From Thermotogota bacterium (GTDB lineage Bacteria; Thermotogota; Thermotogae; Thermotogales; DSM-5069): a DNA stretch of 64,000 nt. Below are positions 8,031-16,889 of the stretch, one piece after another. The stretch is from positions 1 through 64,000 of the forward strand of contig JAKPGA010000012.1 in NCBI GenBank assembly GCA_029551145.1, given 5' to 3'. Position 1 is the first letter of the stretch; each line of letters starts with the position of its first letter. The notes under the pieces are model-generated. The model did not search any database. It saw nothing but the letters and a program-made list of their open reading frames with translations, and had not been told where the DNA came from. The translations under genes and the position numbers were made by a program.

Positions 8031-8693
8031 TTGGTTATCAATTCCTTGCCTGTGCTTCTCAAGGGCACACTTGTCACCGTTGAACTGACGATACTGGGTC
8101 TTGGATTAGGCTTTCTGATCGCGGTACCTGTGAGTTTTGCTCAAGTCTACGGTGGCCGTGTAGCCCGTCTTATCTGTTCTTTGTACGAGAGAACATTCAG
8201 GAGTATTCCTCTTCTTGTTTTGTTGATGTTGGTTTTCTATGGTCTTCCACAGATTGGGATTCGATTCGCACCTTTTGTTTCTTGTGTACTTGGTTTGGGT
8301 ATAAGAAGTTCGGCGTACCAATCACAGATTTTCAGGGGAGCAATTCTCTCTGTGGGAAAAGGACAAACTCTTGCTGCTTTGTCGATTGGAATGACACCTT
8401 TTGAATCTTTCAGATACATAGTCTTTCCACAGGCTTTGAGATTCTCCCTTGCTCCTTGGACTAATGAATTCACCATAGTTTTGAAAGACTCGTCGATGGC
8501 TTATGCGCTTGGAGTGGTGGAACTACTCAGACAGGGTAGTTACATCATTTCTACAACTTACGAGCCAATGGTCATCTTTCTCACCTGTGCAGCGATATAT
8601 CTTTTGATGACTCTATCGGCAAACAAATTGATGGGCTATGTCGAAAAAAAGTTGCAGATACCTGGTTTTGAAACCAAGGAGGTTTCACATTGA
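8031..8693 (+). CDS. Polar amino-acid ABC transporter permease (HisM/GlnP family)
   Basis: About 220 residues, with four to five helices. The signature QTLAALSIGMTPFESFRYIV then FPQALR (about residues 115-140) is the ATPase-contact loop of polar amino-acid permeases. The TTG at 8031 is the first canonical start, but its ribosome site is poor. A G-rich site (8003-8008) instead points to GTA at 8016; starting there gives 12 residues up to the Pro of LPVLL, exactly as in the sister permease at 9442. It pairs with that permease around the ATPase gene. Confidence 0.88.
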   Translation: MVINSLPVLLKGTLVTVELTILGLGLGFLIAVPVSFAQVYGGRVARLICSLYERTFRSIPLLVLLMLVFYGLPQIGIRFAPFVSCVLGLGIRSSAYQSQIFRGAILSVGKGQTLAALSIGMTPFESFRYIVFPQALRFSLAPWTNEFTIVLKDSSMAYALGVVELLRQGSYIISTTYEPMVIFLTCAAIYLLMTLSANKLMGYVEKKLQIPGFETKEVSH

Positions 8694-9445
8694 TCCAGGT
8701 CGTTTTGAAAATCGAAGACCTCAAGAAAAACTATGGTAAGGCTGAGATCTTAAAAGGTATCTCACTTGAGGTCAAGAAGGGTGAGACAAAAGTCATAATA
8801 GGACCCAGCGGAACAGGCAAAAGTACATTGCTCGCCTGCGTTAACAGATTGGTCGAGCCAGATCATGGAAGAGTGCTACTTGAAGGTGAAGAAATCACTT
8901 CGCGTAACGCACACAAGATGAGACAAAAGATAGGTTATGTTTTCCAAGATTTCAATTTGTTCAACCATCTCACAGCTCTTGACAATGTGAGAATTGGACT
9001 GATAAAGGTTCAGAAACTTTCAAAAGAAGAGGCGACACAAATTGCCTTAGAACAGCTATCCAAGGTGGGTCTATCGGAAAAAGCCAGTCTTTATCCCTCA
9101 CAACTGTCCGGTGGGCAAAAGCAGCGTGTTGCCATAGCCCGTGCGCTTGCAATGAGACCAAAGCTAATGCTTTTTGACGAACCAACATCTGCGCTTGATC
9201 CTGAACTCATTGGTGAAGTTCTCTCTGTGATGATTGACCTTGCAAGATCAGGAATGACCATGCTTGTTGTCACTCACGAACTCGGTTTTGCAAGAACCGT
9301 GGCAGATGAGATAATTTTCATGGAGAATGGTCTCATCGTTGAACAAGGACCACCTGCCTTGATATTCAGTAATCCTCAGAAAGATAGAACAAGACAGTTT
9401 CTCAGAAAACTGACTGAGTTGTATGGAGAGGAAAGAATCAAATGA
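8690..9445 (+). CDS. Polar amino-acid ABC transporter ATPase (GlnQ/HisP family)
   Basis: A 251-residue ATPase with Walker A GPSGTGKST (about 40-48), Q-loop VFQDFNLF, signature LSGGQKQR (about 139-146), Walker B LMLFDEPTSALDP and H-loop VVTHE. It drives import through the two flanking permeases. TTG 8690 is a good start, with AAGGAGG 7 bases upstream; it overlaps the upstream stop by 4 bases, and its own end overlaps the next gene by 4 bases, so translation is coupled. Confidence 0.95.
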   Translation: MIQVVLKIEDLKKNYGKAEILKGISLEVKKGETKVIIGPSGTGKSTLLACVNRLVEPDHGRVLLEGEEITSRNAHKMRQKIGYVFQDFNLFNHLTALDNVRIGLIKVQKLSKEEATQIALEQLSKVGLSEKASLYPSQLSGGQKQRVAIARALAMRPKLMLFDEPTSALDPELIGEVLSVMIDLARSGMTMLVVTHELGFARTVADEIIFMENGLIVEQGPPALIFSNPQKDRTRQFLRKLTELYGEERIK

Positions 9446-10113
9446 GCTTCTGGCAGATAATACTCCTGTCCATGCCAAAACTTCTCAGCGGCTTGACCGT
9501 GACTTTATACATGACAGTCTTTGCAGCATCTGTTGGTCTTTTTTTCGGGATCGTCCTCTGCTTAGGAAGGGTTTATGGTAATAAATTCGCAAGATTGCTC
9601 AGCTCAGGATTTATTGAACTGATACGCGGTACGCCCATGTTGGTTCAGCTTTTCATACTTTATTATGGGCTTCCAGTTTATGGCATTAGGTTGACGCCAC
9701 TTGTAGCAGCATTAATAGGTTTTTCCATCAACAGCGCAGCCTATCAAGCTGAGTACTTGAGAGGGTCAATTCAATCAATTGGAACAGGTCAGATGAAGGC
9801 AGCACTATCGATAGGAATGAAAAAGTGGCAGGCAGTGAGGTGCATCATCCTTCCACAGGCTCTCAGACGTGTTATACCTGCATGGACAAATGAATTCATC
9901 TATTTGCTCAAATACACTTCTATGGCCTACATAATTGGTGCTCCCGAGATGATGGCTCAAGCGAAATTCATTGCCAGTCGAAATTTCGAGTTCTTTAAGG
10001 TCTATCTGCTAACTGCTGCGGTGTACCTTTCGATTGTTTGGGTGCTATCCTTTGTCTTCTCTCATCTTGAAAAACGATTGAGAATCCCTGGGATGGTCGT
10101 TACCGAAAGATAG
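9442..10113 (+). CDS. Polar amino-acid ABC transporter permease (HisQ/GlnP family)
   Basis: A 223-residue membrane permease, the second of the operon. The signature GQMKAALSIGMKKWQAVRCI then LPQALR (about 114-139) matches the family, and ELIRGTPMLVQLFILYYGLP (about 55-74) is the other conserved block. ATG 9442 overlaps the ATPase stop as ATGA-type coupling. Together with 7272-9445 it forms a four-gene uptake system for an unidentified polar amino acid. A bidirectional terminator follows at 10221-10252. Confidence 0.93.
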   Translation: MSFWQIILLSMPKLLSGLTVTLYMTVFAASVGLFFGIVLCLGRVYGNKFARLLSSGFIELIRGTPMLVQLFILYYGLPVYGIRLTPLVAALIGFSINSAAYQAEYLRGSIQSIGTGQMKAALSIGMKKWQAVRCIILPQALRRVIPAWTNEFIYLLKYTSMAYIIGAPEMMAQAKFIASRNFEFFKVYLLTAAVYLSIVWVLSFVFSHLEKRLRIPGMVVTER

Positions 10114-10220
10114 TCAAGTACCTTCTGAAGGTTAGAAAGATGCGATCAATCTGATTGATTTTGCCAAATGGTGACATTGACGGTGAATGTGATATTACAA
10201 GAAGTCACTCTACAAAAAAC

Positions 10221-10252
10221 AAAACTGGGAGGCCGTATGCCTCCCAGTTTTT
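10221..10252. terminator. Bidirectional intrinsic terminator
   Basis: AAAACTGGGAGGC (10221-10233), loop CGTAT, then GCCTCCCAGTTTTT. The stem is followed by T on the plus strand and, through the A-run, by T on the minus strand. It sits between two convergent genes ending at 10113 and 10265. Confidence 0.92.
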
Positions 10253-10264
10253 CAGTCCATCTGT

Positions 10265-11812
10265 TTATTGTCTTACGTATCTGAGTTGGGAATCGTAATC
10301 TTGCACGATACCGTTCAAAACTTCCTGAATGTACTGGGACAGAACACTGTCCATAGTGAACCCTGTGTTGTATCCAGGCAGACCCTTTAACATCGTATAA
10401 CCGTCTCCGCCTTGTGCCATGTAATCGTTGGTGACAACCGTATACAATTTGTCTGACTCCAAAGGTTGTCCCTTTATCTTTGCTTCAACCACCTTGCCAT
10501 CGACACTCTTCCATATCAAACCACCCGTCTGCAGGAAAGCACCTTGTCCTTCTTTAATCGTTGCAGCATACTGCAGTACTTCCAAGAGTTGAGATCCTGT
10601 CATTTTGATCACATACAGTGTATTTCCAAACGGCAGAACTGTGAGAACATCTCTGATCGTTATTTTCCCAGGTTTTATCGATGCTCTAATTCCCCCACCG
10701 TTGGTCAAAGCTAAGTCTGCATTTACTTTCCACATCATAGAGTCGCATATCATATTCGCGAGGTTCGTGCTCTTGGATCTGACATTTGCCCTCTCGCCGT
10801 CCAGCAATATCTTTGTTTCACCGATCACGGTATTGAGTTTTTCGCTTCCAATTGATTTGAAATAATCGAGTACGGTTTTCACGTAGAAATTCTCTTCATA
10901 TGGCTTGCCAACAAACTCATAAGTATCTTTGCCATCGGCGTCTTTGCCTTTGTAAATCTTCAAGTTAACCGGTATTGGTTTCCAGCTCCAAGAAACAATC
11001 TTTCCGTTCTCGATATCAAGGTCGAGTCTGCCTACGTATTTTCCCCATTCCCAGGCCTGGGCTATAATCGTGTTGTTAACAAATTGGGCGTTTTCAAATT
11101 TGGTGTGGCTGTGACCGTCGATTATCACATCAATGCCATTGACAAGCTGTGCCAATTGTTTGCTTGTAGTCTTGCCTTCTCCTTCGGGTTCCCATCCAAG
11201 ATGAGTCAAAGCAATAACAACATCTGCCTTTGCTCTCAGTTCTGGTAACAAAGACTTGCTTGCTTGGACAGCATCTGAAAAGGTTGCTCCGTTGAGGTAA
11301 ATTGGTTCGAGGATGGCAGTTTCTTCCGTCGTGAGACCAAAGATCGCAACTTTTAGATCACCAAAATCTTTAACTACGTAAGCTTTGGTCTTCACAACAC
11401 CTTCAGGATCGCTGAAGTTGGCAGAGACGAATGGGAACTTGGCAATTGCGATCTGCTTTGCAAGAATCGATTTTGGCTTGTCAAACTCGTGATTTCCGAA
11501 GGTCGTAGCGTCCAGTTTCATGAGGTTAAGAGCGAGTATATCAGGTGCCGCATCGAGTTGATCTGATTCGGGTACACCCGTGTTTATATCTCCTGCATGC
11601 AAGAAGAGTACGTGTCCACCTTGCGACTCGACTTCTTTTCGTACTTCTTCAACAATTGTTGCTATTGCCGCAAAACCACCAATATTAGGGTTGTTTGTCT
11701 CACTGAAAGCCCATGCATGGCCATGTGTGTCGTTGATGTGCAGAATAGTCAGTTTAGCCGCAAAGCTCAGAATTGTTACCAAAATCATCAGAATAACGAA
11801 AATCCTTTTCAC
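10265..11812 (-). CDS. Secreted 5'-nucleotidase / 2',3'-cyclic phosphodiesterase family (UshA type)
   Basis: A 515-residue metallophosphoesterase with a signal peptide (about 1-18). Metal and catalytic motifs: LHINDTHGH (about 22-30), TTFGNHEFD, ALTHLGWE and IDGHSHTKFE. The C-terminal nucleotide-binding domain carries TNGGGIRASI. It should release nucleosides from extracellular or periplasmic nucleotides; the nucleoside uptake operon at 57.5-63.8 kb would make use of these. Start GTG 11812 is chosen for AAGGGGG 9 bases upstream (TTG 11815 is equally possible). It lies 76 bases behind the small oadG-like gene on the same strand and may be co-transcribed. Confidence 0.9.
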   Translation of the reverse strand: MKRIFVILMILVTILSFAAKLTILHINDTHGHAWAFSETNNPNIGGFAAIATIVEEVRKEVESQGGHVLFLHAGDINTGVPESDQLDAAPDILALNLMKLDATTFGNHEFDKPKSILAKQIAIAKFPFVSANFSDPEGVVKTKAYVVKDFGDLKVAIFGLTTEETAILEPIYLNGATFSDAVQASKSLLPELRAKADVVIALTHLGWEPEGEGKTTSKQLAQLVNGIDVIIDGHSHTKFENAQFVNNTIIAQAWEWGKYVGRLDLDIENGKIVSWSWKPIPVNLKIYKGKDADGKDTYEFVGKPYEENFYVKTVLDYFKSIGSEKLNTVIGETKILLDGERANVRSKSTNLANMICDSMMWKVNADLALTNGGGIRASIKPGKITIRDVLTVLPFGNTLYVIKMTGSQLLEVLQYAATIKEGQGAFLQTGGLIWKSVDGKVVEAKIKGQPLESDKLYTVVTNDYMAQGGDGYTMLKGLPGYNTGFTMDSVLSQYIQEVLNGIVQDYDSQLRYVRQ

Positions 11813-11888
11813 CAAAACCAGCCCCCTTTCGTATAAGCGATATTCGATGCAACAAGATTTTACTACACCCACCGATATTTTGTATTCT

Positions 11889-12017
11889 TTATCCTTTAGT
11901 CTTGGTGAAAATTCTCAAAAGCAATTTCACGAATCCAAAGAACGCAAACAGAAGTCCCACAAGAAAAAGATATCCAATGATCCCCAGTCTTAAAGCAGTC
12001 AAGAAATTCTGTATCAT
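11889..12017 (-). CDS. oadG: Small membrane protein, putative decarboxylase sodium pump gamma subunit
   Basis: A 42-residue protein with one hydrophobic helix (about residues 11-33, GIIGYLFLVGLLFAFFGFVK) and a basic C-terminus. Its ATG overlaps the oadB stop as ATGA, so the two are translationally coupled. Small one-helix subunits of this type (OAD gamma) accompany the beta subunit of sodium-translocating decarboxylases. Identification rests on position, size and topology, since the family is too short for firm recognition by eye. The alternative is an unrelated small membrane protein. Confidence 0.65.
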   Translation of the reverse strand: MIQNFLTALRLGIIGYLFLVGLLFAFFGFVKLLLRIFTKTKG

Positions 12018-13150
12018 CGTACCATACCCCCTACGAGAGAGATCAAAATCCCTCCAGCCAAAACTGAGCCTATCTGCCCTGCCGTGTTCGCACCGGCGGC
12101 ATACATCAATAGGAAATTCATTGGATCTTCCTGTAATCCCATCTTATGGATAACCCGTGCTGACATAGGAAATGCCGAGATTCCTGCTGCCCCAAGCATC
12201 GGGTTGAGTTTTCTCTTCAAAAACAGATTCAGGAACTTTGCAAATAACACTCCAGCGGCTGTATCAAAGATAAAAGCTATTAGTCCCAGCCCGAGTATCA
12301 CAAGTGTCTGTGGCCTTAGAAACTTATCGGCTGTCATTGTCGAGGCGATGGTAAGACCAAGCAGGATCGTCACAAGATTGGCGAGTTCATTTTGTGCGGA
12401 TTTTGAAAGGTTGTCCAGAACGCCACACTCCCTCAGAAGATTCCCAAACATCAGAAATCCTATCAATGCGGTGGAGTTAGGAGCAAGAATGCTTGCGACG
12501 ATCGTTACAGATATGGGAAAAACTATCTTTGCTATTCTCGGTATCTTTTGTGCTTTCGGTTGCATCCTTATGGATCTTTCTTTCTTGGTGGTCAACGCCC
12601 TGATCACCGGAGGCTGTATGATTGGAACCAATGACATATAAGAATAAGCAGCAACTGAGATTGGACCAAGCATGTGTTTTGCAAAGCGCGAGGCCACATA
12701 GATGGACGTTGGCCCGTCGGCAGCACCGATAATCCCAACAGATGCCGATTCTTTCAGATCAAATCCGAGCAATGTTGCGATCATCATCGTGCCAAATATG
12801 CCAAACTGTGCTGCGGCACCAAAAAGGAACATCACGGGATTCTCAAGGAGTGGTGTGAAATCAATCATCGCCCCTACTGCAATGAATATCAACAGAGGAA
12901 AGATCTCAGTCGCAATGCCTATGTCAAAGAAGATGCTCAAAACTCCCCTGTGTAAGACCCCCTGCAACAGTTGATCAAGCGCAGACGACAGAGGAATGTT
13001 CACCAGTATCGTTCCAAACCCAATTGGTAACAACAAAGCAGGTTCATATTTCTTTGCGATGGCAAGGTATATCAGGACCAAGCCAATGAGTATCATAACC
13101 ACGTTTCCCAAAGTCAGTGAAGCTATACCTGAAAACAACTCTGTGAGCAT
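12014..13150 (-). CDS. oadB: Sodium-translocating decarboxylase beta subunit (OadB/GcdB family)
   Basis: About 378 residues with roughly nine to eleven helices. Family motifs include FPLLIFIAVGAMIDFTPLLE (about 83-102), GIIGAADGPTSIYVA (about 139-153), which holds the Asp of the sodium site, and GAAGISAFPMSARV near the C-terminus. It exports sodium ions using the energy of decarboxylation of a biotin-linked carboxyl group. ATG 13150 is chosen for its upstream purine-rich site; ATG 13171 is possible. Only this subunit and the small gamma-like one are here; the carboxyltransferase alpha and biotin carrier must be elsewhere. Confidence 0.93.
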   Translation of the reverse strand: MLTELFSGIASLTLGNVVMILIGLVLIYLAIAKKYEPALLLPIGFGTILVNIPLSSALDQLLQGVLHRGVLSIFFDIGIATEIFPLLIFIAVGAMIDFTPLLENPVMFLFGAAAQFGIFGTMMIATLLGFDLKESASVGIIGAADGPTSIYVASRFAKHMLGPISVAAYSYMSLVPIIQPPVIRALTTKKERSIRMQPKAQKIPRIAKIVFPISVTIVASILAPNSTALIGFLMFGNLLRECGVLDNLSKSAQNELANLVTILLGLTIASTMTADKFLRPQTLVILGLGLIAFIFDTAAGVLFAKFLNLFLKRKLNPMLGAAGISAFPMSARVIHKMGLQEDPMNFLLMYAAGANTAGQIGSVLAGGILISLVGGMVR

Positions 13151-13576
13151 CTTCCTTTCCCTCGCTTTCATTGATCACAAATCACTATTATATTATAGAA
13201 AAAACATGTCAAAAATGTAGCTGTACCACGCTAAAAAAATATATTACTTCTAAATCTTAATAAGAACCTTCAACTTCTAAGAAAGAAACTGCTAAGAGCT
13301 TTCGATGAAGAATCAAAGACTACTTTTGTTGTCAAAGCGTAATTCCCGCTGAGCAACAAGTGTATGTCTTTTCGAAAAATCTCAACTAAAAAGCTTCAAA
13401 CTGCGATAACTCACTGTGTTCAACACAATCTATGTGCTAATATCTATTGAAAGAGTATCGTTCTGAAAGATGGTCGTGCTGCGTATCTGGCGAAAATGAT
13501 CTATTGGGCAACTGTCAGCAGGGGCCTACTCACTCTCAGAGAAATCTGAGTTTGATTTTGCAAAGGTGATATCGAG
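13151..13576. other. Intergenic region between divergent oadB and rnhC
   Basis: AT-rich non-coding DNA. TTGACA (13207-13212, minus strand) and overlapping TATAAT repeats (13187-13197) probably hold the oadB promoter, though the spacing to the best -10 is short (9-14 bases). A small hairpin CTCAGA-GAAA-TCTGAG lies at 13535-13550, just before the rnhC ribosome site. No gene is evident. Confidence 0.4.
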
Positions 13577-14518
13577 ATGACTATGAAGGATTTAGGCAGC
13601 ATCAAGGAAGTACTTCGACAGAATGGTTATGAAATCGAGTCAGAGAAAGTCATACAAAATGGTGTTCAACTTCGAATAAAGAATTGTGGACACCTGCGGA
13701 TTTACTGGCGCAAGGATGGTCAGACGACAATAGACTTTTCGCAGATCAATGATCTTTGCATTACCCATCTTAGAAATGTGTTAGATCAATCCGAATGTAA
13801 ATTACTTGAATCATCAATGGATGATCTTGAAATTCAAAGAAGAGTGCTTGAAAATCTTCCTACTGATCCAAGAATGATTTTGCCAGCGATCGGTTCCGAT
13901 GAATCGGGCAAGGGTGATATCTTTGGACCGGTCGTTGTAGCAGCAGTTTACATCGGCCAAGCCGAATACGCAAAGTTGAACCTTAGTCAACTTAAAGATA
14001 GTAAATTGCTGGATGACAAGAAAATCCTGTATCTGTCTGACCAGATAAGATCTCTTTGCGACTACTCGATAGCAGTTGTAGAACCAAAGGATCTAACCCG
14101 AGCTGTGAACATGAACAGACTTCTTGAAGACCTCCATGCTCGATGCATAAGTGACCTTGCGAGAAAAAGAAAACCTGTTATAGCGATTTATGACGATTTT
14201 GGTGCGAAAAAATTGAAGGAGAAACTCCGTGGTCTTGGTGGATTGGTGGTTCTTGGTTTCGTAAAAGCTGAAGTAAATGCAGCCGTTGCCGCTGCTTCGA
14301 TTGTAGCAAGGGCAGAATTTCTATCTTGGATAGAGAAAGCCTCAGGCCACTATGGCAGGAAAATACCGCTTGGAGCTGGACAAAAGGCAATCGAATTTGC
14401 CAAGAGCTTCTTGAAGGAGTACGGTCTGGCAGAGTTTGAAAAACTGGCAAAGGTGAATTTTTCAAATGTTCGGAAATTGATTGTTTCTTTTGAAGGTAAA
14501 AATCTCCGTAGTTCCTAA
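13577..14518 (+). CDS. rnhC: Ribonuclease HIII
   Basis: A 313-residue endonuclease that cuts the RNA strand of RNA-DNA hybrids in the cytoplasm. The N-terminal part (about 1-90) is the substrate-binding domain of RNase HIII, and the catalytic core begins at GSDESGKGDIFGPVVVAAVY (about 105-124), where the first acidic residues DE are those of the DE(D)D active site. KDSKLLDDKKI and AEVNAAVAAASIVARAEFL are further family blocks. AAAGGTGAT precedes ATG 13577. It stands alone on the plus strand, convergent with nth. Confidence 0.92.
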   Translation: MTMKDLGSIKEVLRQNGYEIESEKVIQNGVQLRIKNCGHLRIYWRKDGQTTIDFSQINDLCITHLRNVLDQSECKLLESSMDDLEIQRRVLENLPTDPRMILPAIGSDESGKGDIFGPVVVAAVYIGQAEYAKLNLSQLKDSKLLDDKKILYLSDQIRSLCDYSIAVVEPKDLTRAVNMNRLLEDLHARCISDLARKRKPVIAIYDDFGAKKLKEKLRGLGGLVVLGFVKAEVNAAVAAASIVARAEFLSWIEKASGHYGRKIPLGAGQKAIEFAKSFLKEYGLAEFEKLAKVNFSNVRKLIVSFEGKNLRSS

Positions 14519-14548
14519 AAGAGTACTATACCAAACTAAGTCTGTTGA

Positions 14549-15163
14549 TTATCCTTTGTACGTTTCATGAAAGTAATCACATTCCGTGCGAAAGCAGCAT
14601 TTGTTGCAAAGCGGATTACGTGGTAGACAGATTTTCCTTCCGAATTCTACCATTGCACCATTAAGTGGTCCCCACAGTTCTGAAGGAATCAATTTCGTAA
14701 GTTCCATCTCTGTTTGCTCGGGATTCTTTGTGTTGACGAAACCTATTCTGTTGGATATCCTGTGTACATGTGTGTCGACTGCTAATGCGGGTTTGCCGAA
14801 ACCATGATACAGAACAATGTTTGCTGTCTTGCGGCCGACCCCCGGGAGTTTCAACAATTCCTCAAGATCTGAAGGTACCTTTCCCCTGTATTTCTCTACG
14901 ATTATTCTTGACACTGTAACTATTCTCTCAGCTTTCTGTTTGTACATACCGGAGGCTTTGATCAGTTCATAGAGTTTCTCTGGTCGAGCCTTTGAGAGAG
15001 CGTATGGACCGCTATACTGCGAAAAGAGTTTTTCACAAGCAACTTCGGTATTCTCGTCTCTTGTTCTTTGGCTCAAAATAGTGCATATGAGTATTCTGAA
15101 GGGATCTTCTGTGAACTTATCACGAGGGAAGAGTTCAACGATTCTTTTCGCTATTTTTATCAT
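14549..15163 (-). CDS. nth: Endonuclease III
   Basis: A 204-residue bifunctional DNA glycosylase/AP lyase for oxidised pyrimidines. The helix-hairpin-helix LPGVGRKTANIVL (about 106-118) holds the catalytic Lys, AVDTHVHR (about 128-135) the catalytic Asp, and the C-terminal CLPRNPLCNKCCFRTEC fits the C-x6-C-x2-C-x5-C pattern of the 4Fe-4S cluster. ATG 15163 is given as start; a strong AAGGAGG lies about 25 bases further upstream, so an N-terminal extension of about five residues from a non-canonical codon cannot be excluded. Divergent from the peptidase gene at 15229. Confidence 0.93.
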   Translation of the reverse strand: MIKIAKRIVELFPRDKFTEDPFRILICTILSQRTRDENTEVACEKLFSQYSGPYALSKARPEKLYELIKASGMYKQKAERIVTVSRIIVEKYRGKVPSDLEELLKLPGVGRKTANIVLYHGFGKPALAVDTHVHRISNRIGFVNTKNPEQTEMELTKLIPSELWGPLNGAMVEFGRKICLPRNPLCNKCCFRTECDYFHETYKG

Positions 15164-15179
15164 TCTGGCTCGATCCGTT

Positions 15180-15208
15180 TTGCATACCTCCTTCGATTAT
15201 TGTACAAT
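15180..15208 (+). promoter_or_regulatory. Promoter of the 15229 peptidase - efp - nusB gene string
   Basis: TTGCAT (15180-15185), 17 bases, TACAAT (15203-15208). The transcript would begin within a few bases of the AAAGGAGG ribosome site, giving an almost absent leader. Confidence 0.6.
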
Positions 15209-15228
15209 GATAAAAGGAGGTGCGCGAA

Positions 15229-16305
15229 TTGGAAAGACTCAATCGATTCTTTGACAAGATCGAACAATTGGGTATAGATGTTGCCCTGATCTATAATGTG
15301 GAGTATTCTTCGAAACCTTCTACTTACTATCTATCAGGTTTCACAGGTTCTCTCAGCGTTCTTGTGCTCAACAGAGATGAGCAATTTATCATTACCGATT
15401 CGCGGTATTTCGAGCAAGCCAGGCAACAAACTAAATTTCATCTTGTAGAGTACAGAAATGGCGATTTTTTCGAAAACATAAAGATGGTGCTGGACCGTTT
15501 CAAACCGAGGACGATAGGCCTTGAATTTCAAAGGATCAGCCACAATGCTTTTCTCAAGCTCAGCGAAAAGATTAAAGCAAACTTTGTTCCCTTGGATACG
15601 GTCCTGGATACAATGAGATCGATCAAGGAACCACAAGAAATAGAGAACATAAAAAAGGCGATTTGGATCAGCGAAAAAGCCTTTCTGAAAACTATAGAAT
15701 CAGTGAGAGATGGTATAACCGAAAAGGAACTTGCCGCTGAGTTCGAGTACAACATGAAGAAATTCGGTGCCGATAGTGTTGCTTTTGAGACAATAGTCAT
15801 CAGCGGTGTTAGAACGTGTCTGCCGCATGGTAGGCCGTCAAATAAGAAAATAGTTCCCGGTGAGCCAATCACTTTTGATTTTGGTGCGGTCGTGAGCGGT
15901 TACTGCGCAGACATAACGCGCACCGTTTTCTTCGGAAAACCCGATGATGAATTCAAGAGGATTTACCAGACCGTCTACGAGGCGCAGACTCTGGCCCTTA
16001 ATGGTGGGAGCGCGAAGATGAAAGGCAAGTCAGTAGATGCACTTGCAAGAGACTACATTGTTCAGAAAGGTTACGGACAATACTTTGGCCACGGCTTGGG
16101 CCACGGAATAGGTCTTGAAGTGCATGAATCTCCGAGAGTCAATTCAACTAACGAGGAACTGTTGCCGGAATCTGCTGTTGTTACAGTAGAGCCTGGCATT
16201 TATATAGAAGGCAAATACGGGGTTAGAATAGAAGAAGATGTTTTGGTCAAAAAGGACTCTTTCGAGAAACTCACTAATTTGCCCAGAGAGCTAATGACTG
16301 TATGA
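15229..16305 (+). CDS. M24B Xaa-Pro peptidase (PepQ/PepP family)
   Basis: A 358-residue cytoplasmic dinuclear-metal peptidase acting on X-Pro bonds. The N-terminal creatinase-like domain (about 1-125) is followed by the pita-bread catalytic domain. Metal ligands are visible in FDFGAVVSGYCADITRT (two Asp), GHGLGHGIGLEVHE (His), VTVEPGIYIEG (Glu) and RIEEDVLV (Glu). TTG 15229 is taken as start with AAAGGAGG 8 bases upstream; the GTG at 15220 overlaps the ribosome site. It leads directly into efp 15 bases later. Confidence 0.9.
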   Translation: MERLNRFFDKIEQLGIDVALIYNVEYSSKPSTYYLSGFTGSLSVLVLNRDEQFIITDSRYFEQARQQTKFHLVEYRNGDFFENIKMVLDRFKPRTIGLEFQRISHNAFLKLSEKIKANFVPLDTVLDTMRSIKEPQEIENIKKAIWISEKAFLKTIESVRDGITEKELAAEFEYNMKKFGADSVAFETIVISGVRTCLPHGRPSNKKIVPGEPITFDFGAVVSGYCADITRTVFFGKPDDEFKRIYQTVYEAQTLALNGGSAKMKGKSVDALARDYIVQKGYGQYFGHGLGHGIGLEVHESPRVNSTNEELLPESAVVTVEPGIYIEGKYGVRIEEDVLVKKDSFEKLTNLPRELMTV

Positions 16306-16320
16306 TTCGGAGGTGGAACT

Positions 16321-16878
16321 GTGGTAGAAGTTGGTGATCTGAAAAAGGGTATGGTCATAATGGTTGACAAAGAACCGTACCGCGTGATCGATGTGAACAA
16401 GCATCACATGGCAATGGGAAGAGGCATTATTAGAACGAGACTGAAGAGCGTGAAGACCGGTTTGGTCAAAGAAATGAACTTCAGCAGCGGTGAACGTGTT
16501 GACGAAGCCAATCTGACCTTTAAAGCCGCACAATATCTTTACAGTGACGGAGATCATTACCATTTCATGGCCTTGGATGATTATGAACAGTACGCACTGA
16601 CAGAAGATGATATTCAAGATGCAAAGTGGTACTTAATCGAAAATCTTGAGGTCAGCATAGTGTTTCTCGAGGACAAACCGATAGGTATTCAGTTGCCAAA
16701 TGTTGTGGTACTGAGAATCGTTGAGACCGAGCCTACTTTCAAGGGAGACACCGTCTCTGGAGGCGGTAAACCAGCCACGCTTGAGACAGGTTTGAAGATC
16801 ACCGTGCCCTTTTTCGTTGAGAACGGTGAACTCGTGAAAGTGGACACGAGAACTGGCGAGTACCTTGAGCGTGCTTAG
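16321..16878 (+). CDS. efp: Translation elongation factor P
   Basis: A 185-residue EF-P with the normal three domains; it rescues ribosomes stalled at Pro-Pro stretches. The C-terminal block [19 protein letters not shown] and the end [12 protein letters not shown] are typical. The domain I tip loop reads [14 protein letters not shown]. Aligned on the conserved Arg that follows the loop, the position of the modified Lys34 of E. coli is Met here, with Arg two residues later. GGAGGTGG precedes GTG 16321. It is followed 12 bases later by an Asp23-family gene and then nusB. Confidence 0.95.
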   Translation: MVEVGDLKKGMVIMVDKEPYRVIDVNKHHMAMGRGIIRTRLKSVKTGLVKEMNFSSGERVDEANLTFKAAQYLYSDGDHYHFMALDDYEQYALTEDDIQDAKWYLIENLEVSIVFLEDKPIGIQLPNVVVLRIVETEPTFKGDTVSGGGKPATLETGLKITVPFFVENGELVKVDTRTGEYLERA

Positions 16879-16889
16879 GAGGTGAACAG

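Noticed and set aside
12084-12641. Long open frame on the plus strand opposite oadB
   Set aside because: It is the antisense shadow of a clear membrane protein gene, has no ribosome site and no family features.
13535-13550. Hairpin CTCAGA-GAAA-TCTGAG before rnhC as a riboswitch or terminator
   Set aside because: The stem is only 6 bp, the tail is weak and no conserved aptamer sequence is seen.
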